From NCBI RefSeq assembly GCF_014205635.1, contig NZ_JACIIV010000010.1, positions 62,001 to 126,000 on the forward strand: a stretch of 64,000 bases of DNA. Direction: 5' to 3'. Source of the stretch: Polymorphobacter multimanifer (GTDB taxonomy: Bacteria > Pseudomonadota > Alphaproteobacteria > Sphingomonadales > Sphingomonadaceae). Under the pieces are notes generated by a model. It had not been told where the DNA came from. It made no database searches and saw nothing but the letters and a program-made list of their open reading frames with translations. The translations under genes were made by a program, and so were the position numbers. Below, one piece after another: positions 55,388 to 64,000 of the stretch. Numbering within the stretch: the stretch's first letter is position 1; the number at the start of each line of letters is the position of its first letter.

Positions 55388-57013
55388 TTACCCCAGCGAG
55401 CGCGCCGTGTTGATGACGTTGACGCCGTCGAAGCGCGCGGTCGCCGAGCCGTGGCTGACGGCCGACACCTGGCTGGGCTGGCCCTTGCCGTCGAAGAAGG
55501 AGCCGCCCATCCGCCAATCCCGCTTGTCGCAGATGGCCGAGCAGGCGCCCCAGAATTCCGGGGTGCGCATCTGATAGGCGACGTCTTCGAGCATGCGGGT
55601 GATCTTGCCATTCTTGATCTCGTAGAAGAGCTGGCCGCCGAACTGGGCGTTGTAGCGCTGCTGGTCGATCGAATAGGAGCCGCGGCCGAACATGTAGACG
55701 CCGTTTTCGACCTGGGAGACCATGTCGGCGACGCTCAGGGGGGCGGTGCCGGGCATGAGGCTGACATTGGGCATGCGCTGGAACTGCACGTCGCTCCAGC
55801 TGGCGGCATAGCTGCAGCCATCGGATTCGTTCTTGCCGACGATGTGCGCCTGATCGCGGATCGTCTGGTAATCGACGAGCTTGCCGTCCTTCACCAGATC
55901 CCAGCGCTTGGCGCGCACGCCCTCATCGTCCCAGCCGATGGCGCCGAGGCTGTTCGGCTCGGTGCGATCGGCGACGAAATTGACGAGCTTGGAGCCATAC
56001 ATGAGGCCCGCATCGCGCTTGTCGATGGTGGCGAAGCTGGTGCCGGCGTAATTGGCTTCATAGCCAAGCACGCGATCGAGTTCGAGCGGATGGCCGACGC
56101 TCTCGTGGATGGTGAGGAAAGTGTGGGTCGGATCGAGCACCAGATCATATTTGCCGGCCTGCACGCTGGGGGCGGCGAGCTTTTCGCGCGCCTGTTTGGC
56201 GGCCGCCACGGCATCCTCGATCATGTCGTAGGAGGCGCCATAGGTGATGACGCCGTTGGGGGCGGTGAACTTGTCCTGCGGCTTGCTGTCGAGGAACTCA
56301 TACCCCATCCCCATCGGCGAGGAGAGGCCGTCACGGGTGCGGAACTTGCCCGACTGGCGATCGATGGCGGTGACGGTGAACGGCGCCCAGATGCGGTGGA
56401 CATCCTGATCCACGTAAGTGCCATCGGTGGAAGCGAAGTATTTCTGCTCGTTGACGAGGAAGAGCGTCGATTGCGCGAAATCGGCACCCGCAGCCTGGGC
56501 GGCGGCGTTGACGCTGAGGAGCAGGTCGACCTTTTCCTTGATCGGCACCGCCATGGCGTTGGTGCGGATGGGGGTGGCCCATGTGACCTCGCCCTGTGCG
56601 GGCGCTGGGGCAAGGCGAACGGGCTCGGTCTGCTGACGGGCGTTGGCGCGGGCGATGGCAGCGGCGGAGCGGGCGGCCGCAGCGACGCCATCGGGCGTCA
56701 TGTCGTTGGTGGCGGCAAAACCCCAGGCGCCATCGACGATGACGCGAACGCCGACGCCGAGCGACTCGGCGTTGACGACATTCTGCACGGTCTTTTCGCG
56801 GGTGAGCACCGACTGGCGGAGGTAGCGGCCGACGCGGACGTCGCAATAGCTGGCCCCTGCCCCCTTGGCGATGTTGAGGGCCGCATCGGCGAGCCGCTTC
56901 TTGGCGGCGACATCCATTGTCGTCACCAGCTCCTCGGCGGCAATCAGCCGCCCGAAGGCCATCGGCAGCACGACACCGCCACCGACCACACCCAGAAAAT
57001 CACGCCGCCGCAC
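55388..57013 (-). CDS. tldD: TldD-family metallopeptidase with Tat-like signal (copy 2)
   Basis: The 541-residue paralogue of the previous gene has the same HESVGHPLELDR zinc motif (about residue 302) and a Tat-like start RRRDFLGVVGGGVVLPMAFG. I chose the GTG at 57011-57013 because GGGAGA lies 7 bases upstream. It is the first gene of the TldD/MoxR operon. The two TldD copies are alike over their full length, indicating tandem duplication. Both keep the active-site motif, so neither looks like a decoy. Confidence 0.9.
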   Translation of the reverse strand: MRRRDFLGVVGGGVVLPMAFGRLIAAEELVTTMDVAAKKRLADAALNIAKGAGASYCDVRVGRYLRQSVLTREKTVQNVVNAESLGVGVRVIVDGAWGFAATNDMTPDGVAAAARSAAAIARANARQQTEPVRLAPAPAQGEVTWATPIRTNAMAVPIKEKVDLLLSVNAAAQAAGADFAQSTLFLVNEQKYFASTDGTYVDQDVHRIWAPFTVTAIDRQSGKFRTRDGLSSPMGMGYEFLDSKPQDKFTAPNGVITYGASYDMIEDAVAAAKQAREKLAAPSVQAGKYDLVLDPTHTFLTIHESVGHPLELDRVLGYEANYAGTSFATIDKRDAGLMYGSKLVNFVADRTEPNSLGAIGWDDEGVRAKRWDLVKDGKLVDYQTIRDQAHIVGKNESDGCSYAASWSDVQFQRMPNVSLMPGTAPLSVADMVSQVENGVYMFGRGSYSIDQQRYNAQFGGQLFYEIKNGKITRMLEDVAYQMRTPEFWGACSAICDKRDWRMGGSFFDGKGQPSQVSAVSHGSATARFDGVNVINTARSLG

Positions 57014-57129
57014 AGGCTTCTCCCATCCCAGAACTCGTGCCGGGTCTAACGTCTGCGTCCGACTTTGCAAACGCTCTTGCCCAATGCGGCGCGCACTGGT
57101 CTGTTGTGCGCACAGCAACCGGGGGTTCC

Positions 57130-59016
57130 ATGATCCGCACATTTCTCATCGCCAGCCTGCTCGCCACCACACCGGCGATGGCGCAGACAAAGGCACATGC
57201 ACTGACCGACCCGATGACGCCTGATACCGTGGCGGTCTATGATCCGGTGCGGGCGGAGGCCGATTACATCCGCCGCGAAGTGATGGTGCCGATGCGCGAT
57301 GGGGTGAAGCTGTTCACCGTGGTGGTGATGCGCAAGGGCACAAAGGATGGCCCGATGCTGCTGACGCGCACGCCGTATAATGCCGGGGGTGCGACGACCC
57401 GCAACCGTGCCCAAAAGATCGAGGAAATCTTGCCGGTGATGGACGCGGAATTCGTCAATGACGGGTATATCCGCGTGTATCAGGACGTGCGCGGGCTGTA
57501 CAAATCCGAAGGCGATTATGTGATGAACCGGCCGCTGCGGGGGCCGATCAACACCACCAGGGTCGACCATGCGACTGACGCCTATGACACGATCGACTGG
57601 CTGGTGAAGAATGTGCCCGAGAGCAATGGCCGGGTGGGCATCACCGGAAGCTCCTACCCCGGCTTCACGGCGCTGATGGCGTTGATCGACCCGCACCCTG
57701 CCCTCAAGGCGAGCGTGCCGCAGAGCCCGATGGTCGATGGCTGGATGGGGGATGACTGGTTCCACAATGGCGCGTTCCGCACCTTCGCCTTCGATTATAT
57801 CGTCGGCCAGACGGCGAAGAAGGGTGGCGGCCGCGTGCCCTATTCGGATGCCGACCAATATGAGGTTTTCCTCAAGGCCGGCTCGACCGGGGATTTCGTG
57901 CGCAAATGGGGGCTGGATGACTTTCCGGCGGTGCGCAAGTTCATGGAGCATCCGGATTACGACCAATATTGGCAGGAGCAGGCGCTCGACAAGCTGCTGG
58001 CCAAGCGCAAGCTGACCGTGCCGACGATGCTGGTGGTGGGGCAATGGGACCAGGAGGACAGCTATGGTGCGCCCGCGGTGTACAAGGCGCTCGAGCCGCA
58101 GGATGTGAACAACGACATGGTGCATCTGGTGATCGGGCCATGGCGGCACAGCCAGGTGAATTACGAAGCGGCGAGCCTGGGGGCGCTCGATTTCGAGGGT
58201 GATACCGGGCTGCAGTTCAGGAAGACGGTGATGAAGCCGTTCCTCGACCAGCATCTGAAGGGCGGACCCAAGGCGGATACGCCGCCGGTGATGACCTATG
58301 CGACGGGTGCGAACCGCTGGGAGCGCAGCGACCGCTGGCCGGTGGGGCCGGGCAAGCCGCTCTATCTGCAGCCGGGCAAGGCGCTGGCGTTCACCCCTGC
58401 CCCGGCTGCGGGCATGACCAGCTATGTGTCCGACCCCGCCGCTCCAGTGCCGTTCGTGCCGCCGCCCTACAATGGCCGCGACCGTGCGGTGTGGACGACC
58501 TGGCTGGTGACCGACCAGCGGTTCGTGGCGACGCGGCCCGATGTGATCAGCTACACGACCGAGGTGCTGACGCAAGAGGTGCATATCGCCGGGCAGCCGA
58601 TGGTCGATCTGTTTGCTGCCACCAGCGGCACAGACTCGGACTGGGTGGTGAAACTGATCGACGTTCACCCGGGCGAGGACAGCCTGCACCCGAAAACCGC
58701 GGGCATGCAGCTGCCGATCGGCATCGAGATCTTTCGCGGGCGCTATGCGGGGAGCTTCGAGACGCCGGCGGCGCTGGTCCCGGGCAAGGTGACCAACTTC
58801 AAGTTCGGGCTGCCGCATGTGAACCATGTGTTCAAGCCGGGCCACCGGATCATGGTGCAAGTGCAATCGAGCCTGTTCCCGCTCTACGATCGCAACCCGC
58901 AGACGTTCGTGCCCAACATCTTCAATGCCAAGGCGGGCGACTATGCGGCGGCCACGCAATCGGTGGCGCATGGGCCGGGCCAGGCGAGCGCGATCTGGCT
59001 GCCGATCGTGCCCTGA
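57130..59016 (+). CDS. CocE/NonD-family alpha/beta hydrolase, secreted
   Basis: The 628-residue product has a Sec signal (MIRTFLIASLLATTPAMAQ) and a CocE/NonD fold: a catalytic Ser in GSSYPGF (about residue 173), a likely Asp in VVGQWDQED (about 303) and His in GPWRHSQ (about 337), followed by a beta-sandwich X-Pro-dipeptidyl-peptidase-like C-terminal domain. Relatives include glutaryl-7-ACA acylase and alpha-amino acid ester hydrolase. It is divergent from the TldD operon; the 116-base gap must hold both promoters. A palindrome TGTGCGCACA at 57105-57114 lies just upstream of the start. Confidence 0.9.
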   Translation: MIRTFLIASLLATTPAMAQTKAHALTDPMTPDTVAVYDPVRAEADYIRREVMVPMRDGVKLFTVVVMRKGTKDGPMLLTRTPYNAGGATTRNRAQKIEEILPVMDAEFVNDGYIRVYQDVRGLYKSEGDYVMNRPLRGPINTTRVDHATDAYDTIDWLVKNVPESNGRVGITGSSYPGFTALMALIDPHPALKASVPQSPMVDGWMGDDWFHNGAFRTFAFDYIVGQTAKKGGGRVPYSDADQYEVFLKAGSTGDFVRKWGLDDFPAVRKFMEHPDYDQYWQEQALDKLLAKRKLTVPTMLVVGQWDQEDSYGAPAVYKALEPQDVNNDMVHLVIGPWRHSQVNYEAASLGALDFEGDTGLQFRKTVMKPFLDQHLKGGPKADTPPVMTYATGANRWERSDRWPVGPGKPLYLQPGKALAFTPAPAAGMTSYVSDPAAPVPFVPPPYNGRDRAVWTTWLVTDQRFVATRPDVISYTTEVLTQEVHIAGQPMVDLFAATSGTDSDWVVKLIDVHPGEDSLHPKTAGMQLPIGIEIFRGRYAGSFETPAALVPGKVTNFKFGLPHVNHVFKPGHRIMVQVQSSLFPLYDRNPQTFVPNIFNAKAGDYAAATQSVAHGPGQASAIWLPIVP

Positions 59017-59085
59017 ACGGGTTCGGGTGGCACCGACGGCGCGCCTCTGCTACCCAAATGGCTGAAGAAGCGATGGGAAAATGGC

Positions 59086-59580
59086 GTGACGGCGACAGGA
59101 ACGACGCTTTGGTGGCGGTCCCCCGGCTCGGTCGATTGGGCGATCCTGATCCGGCTGAGCCTGGCGTTTGTGTTCGGGTTCGAAGGCTATCAGAAGCTGG
59201 TGTACCCGGACATTCTGGGCGCCGGGCGCTTTGCCGGAATCGGCATTCCTGCACCCGAGCTGATGGGGCCGTTCGTGGGATGGGTCGAGCTGGTGTGCGG
59301 CTTGCTGATGCTGCTGGGGCTGTTCGCGCGGTTGGCGGCGGCGCCGCTCATCATCACGATGGTGGTGGCGATCATCAGCACCAAGGTGCCGATCCTGCTG
59401 GGGCAGGAATGGATGGGCTTCTCGCTGCGCCCGCTCGATCGCTATGGCTTTCTGAGCATGACGCATGAAACCCGTACCGACTGGGCGATGCTGATGGAGG
59501 CCGGATTCATCCTGCTTGCAGGTGCGGGCCGCTGGTCGCTCGATGGCTGGCTGGCGAGAAACCGTCGCGTTGCGCAGTAG
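59086..59580 (+). CDS. DoxX-family membrane protein
   Basis: The 164-residue protein has four predicted membrane segments (ILIRLSLAFVFGFEGYQKL, FVGWVELVCGLLMLLGLF, AAAPLIITMVVAIISTKVPI and DWAMLMEAGFILLAGAG). The GYQKL and MLLGLFARLAAAPL segments fit DoxX. The start is a GTG at 59086 with GGGAAAA upstream. It follows the hydrolase gene by 69 bases. DoxX relatives have been linked to redox or thiosulfate metabolism; no specific role is visible here. Confidence 0.82.
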   Translation: MTATGTTLWWRSPGSVDWAILIRLSLAFVFGFEGYQKLVYPDILGAGRFAGIGIPAPELMGPFVGWVELVCGLLMLLGLFARLAAAPLIITMVVAIISTKVPILLGQEWMGFSLRPLDRYGFLSMTHETRTDWAMLMEAGFILLAGAGRWSLDGWLARNRRVAQ

Positions 59581-60769
59581 CGCCGCGCCCTCGGCGGGCG
59601 AGGTTTTCCGCGCCTTTTTGAAGCTCGGGCTGACGTCTTTTGGTGGGCCGGTGGCGCATATCGGCTATTTCCGCACCGAACTGGTGCTGCGCCGGGGCTG
59701 GGTGGACGAGGCCGAATTCGCCGATCTGCTGGCGCTCTGCCAGTTTCTGCCGGGCCCGGCATCGAGCCAGCTCGGCTTTGCGCTCGGACTGCGGCGGGCC
59801 GGCGGGCTGGGCGCGCTGGCGGCCTGGGTGGCATTCACCTTGCCGTCGGCGCTGTTCATGCTGCTTGTCGCACTGGGTGCGGGCGTGCTCGGCGGGCCGT
59901 TGGGGCTGGCGGTGGTGCATGGGCTCAAGCTGGTCGCGGTGGCGATCGTGGCGCAGGCGGTTTGGGGCATGGCACAAACGCTGACGCCCGATGGGCGGCG
60001 CCGGGCGATTGCCCTGGTGGCGGGTGTGCTGGTGGTGCTGGTCGGCGGGGCGCTTGCCCAGATTGCGGCGATCCTGGCCGGGGCGTTGCTGGGCTGGCTG
60101 CTGTGCAAGGGGGCTGCGGTGACCGGCGCGGGCGGGCGTTGGCCGCAAAGGCTGGCGCCGGCATATCTGATCGGCTTCTTCACGCTGCTGCTGGGCCTGC
60201 CGGTGCTGGTGGAGGTGACTGGCTGGCAGGGGCTGGCGCTGTTCGATGCCTTTTATCGCGCCGGGGCGCTGGTGTTCGGTGGCGGCCATGTGGTGCAGCC
60301 GCTGCTCGAGGCCGAGATCGTGGGTGCCGGCTGGATGAGCGCCGATGCGTTTCTCACCGGCTATGGTGCCGCTCAGGCGGTGCCGGGGCCGTTGTTCACC
60401 TTTGCCGCCTATCTCGGTGCCGGCGTTGGCCCGGCGCCCAATGGCGTTGCCGGTGCGGCGATTGCGCTGTTGGCGGTGTTTTTGCCCGGCTTTCTGCTGC
60501 TGCTCGGCGTGCTGCCGTTCTGGGCCCGGGTGCGCGGCTGGCCGGCGGCGCAGGCGGCGTTGCAGGGCACCAACGCTGCCGTTGTGGGGATATTGGCGAT
60601 GGCGCTCCATGATCCGGTGTGGACGGGTGCAGTGGCCGGGCCGGTGGATGTCGCGATCATCGGGTTCGGGATATTGGCGCTGTTGCGCTGGGCGGCGCCG
60701 CCCTGGGCGGTCGTGCTCGCGATGGTCGGGCTGCAGCTGGTCGTGAGCGCCGGGGGTCTGGCAGGCTGA
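59543..60769 (+). CDS. chrA: Chromate-transporter family (ChrA) protein
   Basis: The 408-residue membrane protein has the duplicated ChrA domain pair. The first half begins FLKLGLTSFGGPVAHIGYF and contains QFLPGPASSQLGFALG; the second half has YRAGALVFGGGHVVQPLLEAE and GYGAAQAVPGPLFTFAAYLG. Each CHR half has about six helices. ATG 59543 overlaps the doxX end by 38 bases; a TTG downstream near 59570 is an alternative start. It could export chromate or sulfate-like anions. Confidence 0.88.
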   Translation: MAGWRETVALRSSAAPSAGEVFRAFLKLGLTSFGGPVAHIGYFRTELVLRRGWVDEAEFADLLALCQFLPGPASSQLGFALGLRRAGGLGALAAWVAFTLPSALFMLLVALGAGVLGGPLGLAVVHGLKLVAVAIVAQAVWGMAQTLTPDGRRRAIALVAGVLVVLVGGALAQIAAILAGALLGWLLCKGAAVTGAGGRWPQRLAPAYLIGFFTLLLGLPVLVEVTGWQGLALFDAFYRAGALVFGGGHVVQPLLEAEIVGAGWMSADAFLTGYGAAQAVPGPLFTFAAYLGAGVGPAPNGVAGAAIALLAVFLPGFLLLLGVLPFWARVRGWPAAQAALQGTNAAVVGILAMALHDPVWTGAVAGPVDVAIIGFGILALLRWAAPPWAVVLAMVGLQLVVSAGGLAG

Positions 60770-60772
60770 TGC

Positions 60773-60798
60773 CCCGGGCGCTGGCAACAGCGCCCGGG
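60773..60798. terminator. Bidirectional terminator between chrA and clpX
   Basis: Perfect 10-bp stem (arms 60773-60782 and 60789-60798, CCCGGGCGCT and its complement) with a 6-base loop, set in the 38-base gap between two convergent genes. Confidence 0.8.
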
Positions 60799-60807
60799 AG
60801 CATGCGT

Positions 60808-62058
60808 TTATGCAGCCTTGTCCTGCTTCATCAGGCGGATCGGCTCCTTGAGGCCGGCAACGACCTCCTTGTCGACCTGCACCTCTTCGAGGCCTTCCAT
60901 GCCGGGCAACTCGAACATCGATTCGAGCAGGATCGACTCCATGATCGAGCGAAGCCCGCGGGCACCGGTGCGGCGCTCGATGGCGCGCTTGGCGATGGCC
61001 GAGAGCGCATCGGCGTTGAAGGTGAGCTTGACGCCTTCCATCTCGAACAGCCGGGCATATTGCTTGCTCAGCGCGTTCTTGGGCTCGGTGAGGATCTTGA
61101 TCAGCGCATCCTCGTCGAGATCCTCGAGGGTGGCGATGACCGGCAGGCGGCCGATGAACTCGGGGATAAGCCCGAAGCGCAAAAGATCCTCGGGCTCGCA
61201 CTGGCGGAGCAGCTTGCCGACGCGGCGCTCGTCGGGCGCTGCCACATGCGCGCCGAAGCCGATCGACTTGCCCTGCAGACGGTCCCCGATGATCCGGTCG
61301 AGGCCCGAGAAGGCGCCGCCGCAGATGAAGAGGATGTTGGTCGTGTCGACCTGCAGGAACTCCTGCTGCGGATGCTTGCGCCCGCCCTGCGGCGGCACCG
61401 AGGCGGTGGTGCCCTCCATGATCTTGAGCAGCGCCTGCTGGACGCCCTCGCCCGACACGTCACGGGTGATCGACGGATTGTCCGACTTGCGGCTGATCTT
61501 GTCGATCTCGTCGATGTAGACGATGCCGCGCTGGGCGCGCTCGACGTTGTAGTCGCTCGCCTGCAGCAGCTTCAGGATGATGTTCTCGACATCCTCGCCG
61601 ACATAGCCGGCTTCGGTGAGAGTGGTCGCATCGGCCATGGTGAAGGGCACATCGAGGATGCGCGCGAGCGTCTGTGCGAGCAGCGTCTTGCCGCAGCCGG
61701 TGGGGCCAACCAGGAGAATGTTCGACTTGGCGAGTTCGACCTCGGCGCCCTTGCCGCCATGGTTGAGGCGCTTGTAGTGATTGTGCACCGCCACCGAGAG
61801 CACGCGCTTGGCGTGCATCTGGCCGATGACATAATCATCGAGCACCTTGCAGATCTCGCGCGGAGGCGGGACGTCGCCGGACTTCTTGACGAGCGCCGTC
61901 TTGGTCTCCTCGCGGATGATGTCGTTGCAAAGCTCGACGCACTCATCACAGATGAACACGGTCGGCCCGGCGATGAGCTTGCGCACCTCGTGCTGACTCT
62001 TGCCGCAGAAGCTGCAGTAGAGCGTGCTCTTTGAATCGCCGCCACTCAATTTGGTCAT
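60808..62058 (-). CDS. clpX: ATP-dependent Clp protease ATPase subunit ClpX
   Basis: The 416-residue AAA+ unfoldase has an N-terminal C4 zinc-binding domain ([12 protein letters not shown], then [10 protein letters not shown]), Walker A GPTGCGKT near residue 120, Walker [11 protein letters not shown] and the substrate-contact GYVGEDV (pore loop 1) and [12 protein letters not shown] regions. It feeds ClpP. The start ATG at 62056-62058 has GAGAGG upstream. The order tig-clpP-clpX is standard for alphaproteobacteria. Confidence 0.98.
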   Translation of the reverse strand: MTKLSGGDSKSTLYCSFCGKSQHEVRKLIAGPTVFICDECVELCNDIIREETKTALVKKSGDVPPPREICKVLDDYVIGQMHAKRVLSVAVHNHYKRLNHGGKGAEVELAKSNILLVGPTGCGKTLLAQTLARILDVPFTMADATTLTEAGYVGEDVENIILKLLQASDYNVERAQRGIVYIDEIDKISRKSDNPSITRDVSGEGVQQALLKIMEGTTASVPPQGGRKHPQQEFLQVDTTNILFICGGAFSGLDRIIGDRLQGKSIGFGAHVAAPDERRVGKLLRQCEPEDLLRFGLIPEFIGRLPVIATLEDLDEDALIKILTEPKNALSKQYARLFEMEGVKLTFNADALSAIAKRAIERRTGARGLRSIMESILLESMFELPGMEGLEEVQVDKEVVAGLKEPIRLMKQDKAA

Positions 62059-62137
62059 GGCATTCCTCTCTCGCGTCGCGCGAGTTTAGCGTTGCTTTGC
62101 GTCACCCTGCAAGGGCAGCAACGCACGCAAATCTTAC

Positions 62138-62160
62138 ATCGCGGCGATGAACGCCGCGAT
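62138..62160 (-). terminator. Hairpin after clpP
   Basis: 9-bp perfect stem (arms 62138-62146 and 62152-62160, ATCGCGGCG and its complement) with a 5-base loop, 8 bases past the clpP stop and about 80 bases before clpX. There is no T-run. It may limit read-through into clpX. Confidence 0.5.
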
Positions 62161-62167
62161 AACGGGC

Positions 62168-62839
62168 TCAAGCTGCGGCCCGTGTCTCTTCCTCGGTCGG
62201 CAGCGGACGCCTTTCGACGACCTCGTCGACGAGCCCGAAAACCTTGGCTTCATCGGCCGACAGGAACTTGTCGCGCTCCATCGCCCGCTCGATCGTGTCG
62301 ATGTCCTGGCCGGTGTGCTTGACGTAAAGCTCGTTGAGCGTGGCACGGATGCGCAGGATCTCGCGCGCCTGGATCTCGATGTCGGTCGCCTGGCCCTGGG
62401 CACCGCCCGAGGGCTGGTGGACCATGATGCGGGCATGCTTCAGCGCGACGCGCATCCCGGGCTCACCGGCGGCGAGCAGGAAGCTGCCCATCGATGCCGC
62501 CTGGCCAACGCAGACGGTGGCGACCTTGGGGCGGATGTACTGCATCGTGTCGTAGATCGCCATGCCCGCCGTCACCACCCCGCCCGGCGAGTTGATGTAC
62601 ATGAAGATGTCCTTCTTCGGATTTTCCGATTCGAGGAACAGCAGCTGTGCGACGATGACCGAGGCCATGTGATCCTCGACCTGGCCGGTGACGAACACGA
62701 TGCGCTCGCGCAGCAGGCGTGAATAGATGTCGAACGAGCGTTCCCCGCGGTTCGATGTCTCGATGACCATGGGGATAAGACCCGCATGCGCGGGGGGCGG
62801 GATGAGGCCAGCATGCGTTTGGGGAAGCAGGTCGTGCAT
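62168..62839 (-). CDS. clpP: ATP-dependent Clp protease proteolytic subunit ClpP
   Basis: The 223-residue serine peptidase has a catalytic Ser in GQAASMGSF (about residue 124) and His in MVHQPSGG (about 149), and the Asp in GLVDEV follows. The ATG at 62837-62839 has GGAG 6 bases upstream. The N-terminal axial-loop region is longer than usual, because a HAGLIP unit occurs twice before [17 protein letters not shown]. The trigger factor gene lies 101 bases upstream in the same direction. Confidence 0.98.
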   Translation of the reverse strand: MHDLLPQTHAGLIPPPAHAGLIPMVIETSNRGERSFDIYSRLLRERIVFVTGQVEDHMASVIVAQLLFLESENPKKDIFMYINSPGGVVTAGMAIYDTMQYIRPKVATVCVGQAASMGSFLLAAGEPGMRVALKHARIMVHQPSGGAQGQATDIEIQAREILRIRATLNELYVKHTGQDIDTIERAMERDKFLSADEAKVFGLVDEVVERRPLPTEEETRAAA

Positions 62840-62940
62840 ATTGAACTCCGATTGCCCGTCCAACGTCGGACGTTTCCGCATGCTTTTCAAGGGGCGATAC
62901 CGCGCTGTCCACAGCTGCGGCATCGCGCCGATGAAAAAGG

Positions 62941-64000
62941 TCAGGCTTTCCTGGCGGCGGCCTTCTTGGGCGGAGCCTTTTTCTCGGGCTCCTTGATGGC
63001 CGGCGCCTCTTCGGCGGGCGGCGCTTCGACCGGGATTTCTTCGGCGCCAGGCTCTTCGGCAGCCTTGGCGGGCTTGGCCTTGGCCTTCTTTGCCGGCTTA
63101 GCGGGCGCGTGGTCGTGATCATGGTCGCAATCGGGGCCATGGACGTGGCCGCCGGCGGCCGGCGACTCGTCTTCGTCCTCGATCGCGGCTTCGAGATCGG
63201 CGCGGCTGACGGCACGCTCGGTCACCTCGGCCTTGCCGACCAGATAATCGACGACCTTGTCCTCATAGAGCGGGGCGCGCAGCTGGGCGGCGGCCATCGC
63301 ATTCTCCTGGAAGAACTTGACGACCTTCTGCTGCTCGGCCGGCGCATAGCGCGTGGCCTCCTGGCCGATGAGGCGGTTCATCTCGGCATTGCTGACGGTG
63401 ATGCCGCCGCGGTTGCCGATTTCGGAGAGCAGCAGCCCGAGGCGGACGCGGCGTTCGGCGATGCGGCGATAGTCGGCGCGTTCGGCCTCGATCTCGGCCT
63501 TGGCGGCTTCCGGATCCTCGGCGCGCGAAGCTTCCTGCTCGAGCTGCGCCCAGATCTGCTCGAACTCGCCTTCGACCATCGTCTCGGGCACTTCGAAATC
63601 ATGGCGTGCTGCGAGCGTGTCGAGAAGCTTGCGCTTCATGTGGGTGCGGGTGAGCTGGCTCGTCTCGGCTTCGATCTGGTCCTTGAGGATATCCTTCAGC
63701 GCATCGAGCGAATCGATGCCGAGGCCCTTGGCGAACTCGTCGTCGATCGGCGTTTCCACCGGCGTCTCGACGCCCTGCACCATGATCTTGAACTGCGCCG
63801 GCTTGCCCGCCAGCGCCTCCGAACCATAATCTTCCGGGAATTTGACGTCGATCGTCAGCTCCTGGTTGGCCTTGGTGCCGACCAGCTGGTCCTCGAAGCC
63901 AGGGATGAGCATGCCCGACCCGATGGTCACGCGCATGCCTTCGCCCTTGCCGCCTTCGAACAGCTCGCCGTCCACCGAGCCTTCGAAATCGATCACCACC
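62941..64000 (-). CDS. tig: Trigger factor, 3' part
   Basis: The C-terminal portion of the ribosome-bound chaperone and peptidyl-prolyl isomerase is present; the N-terminal ribosome-binding domain lies beyond the right edge. Within the window are the FKBP core ([16 protein letters not shown], then [15 protein letters not shown] and [13 protein letters not shown]) and the long helical C-domain. The end is unusual: a His/Asp-rich stretch ([14 protein letters not shown]) followed by a Lys/Pro/Ala/Glu-rich low-complexity tail. The tig-clpP-clpX order supports the call. Confidence 0.97.
   Translation of the reverse strand, partial: VVIDFEGSVDGELFEGGKGEGMRVTIGSGMLIPGFEDQLVGTKANQELTIDVKFPEDYGSEALAGKPAQFKIMVQGVETPVETPIDDEFAKGLGIDSLDALKDILKDQIEAETSQLTRTHMKRKLLDTLAARHDFEVPETMVEGEFEQIWAQLEQEASRAEDPEAAKAEIEAERADYRRIAERRVRLGLLLSEIGNRGGITVSNAEMNRLIGQEATRYAPAEQQKVVKFFQENAMAAAQLRAPLYEDKVVDYLVGKAEVTERAVSRADLEAAIEDEDESPAAGGHVHGPDCDHDHDHAPAKPAKKAKAKPAKAAEEPGAEEIPVEAPPAEEAPAIKEPEKKAPPKKAAARKA

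Overview
The window is high-GC DNA from an alphaproteobacterium, most likely in the Sphingomonadales. The clues are a secreted protein ending in a sphingomonad-style PEP-CTERM tail (PEPMTWGMLIAGFG, then RRR), the tig-clpP-clpX housekeeping order at the right end, and the MoxR/DUF58/BatA/DUF4175 set. The genus cannot be fixed from this sequence alone.

Left third (1-29486, all on the minus strand, read right to left). One continuous, tightly spaced and partly translationally coupled gene string: two OmpA-domain periplasmic proteins, a two-partner-secretion pair (TpsB transporter and a 4383-residue haemagglutinin-like TpsA carrying 21 copies of an exact 222-bp repeat), a signal-peptide-bearing TPR/CHAT caspase-like protein, then the type VI secretion genes tssA-tssB-tssC-hcp-tagJ-tssE-tssF-tssG-clpV. 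clpV is cut by the left edge at its second Walker A motif. From tssA onward the order matches the Pseudomonas aeruginosa H1 cluster. Divergent from this string (29822-31581) is a coupled pair that looks like a T6SS class-3-lipase effector and its periplasmic lipoprotein immunity protein (DUF6795-like).

Middle (31600-37450). A PEP-CTERM protein, a decayed AraC-family regulator, a truncated secreted-protein remnant, tRNA-Ser(GGA), a flagellin with two internal repeat motifs and an RluA-type pseudouridine synthase. The 3' end of the tRNA faces the T6SS/TPS region, so it could mark an island edge.

Right-centre (37447-44555). A three-gene operon (penicillin-acylase-type Ntn hydrolase, S9 peptidase, RpiR-family regulator), then a GT4 glycosyltransferase overlapping an LpxH-like phosphodiesterase gene.

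44625-57013 is a second long minus-strand operon: two paralogous TldD proteins with Tat-like signals, a TldE partner without a signal, DUF4159, MoxR ATPase, DUF58, BatA-like, DUF4175 and a membrane protein with a glutamine-amidotransferase-like core. It looks like an envelope-associated MoxR/VWA chaperone system joined to exported TldD/E peptidases.

Right end. CocE/NonD hydrolase, DoxX and a ChrA-like transporter on the plus strand, converging on clpX, clpP and the 3' part of tig on the minus strand. The most unusual feature is the physical fusion of TPS, CHAT and T6SS genes into one apparent transcription unit.
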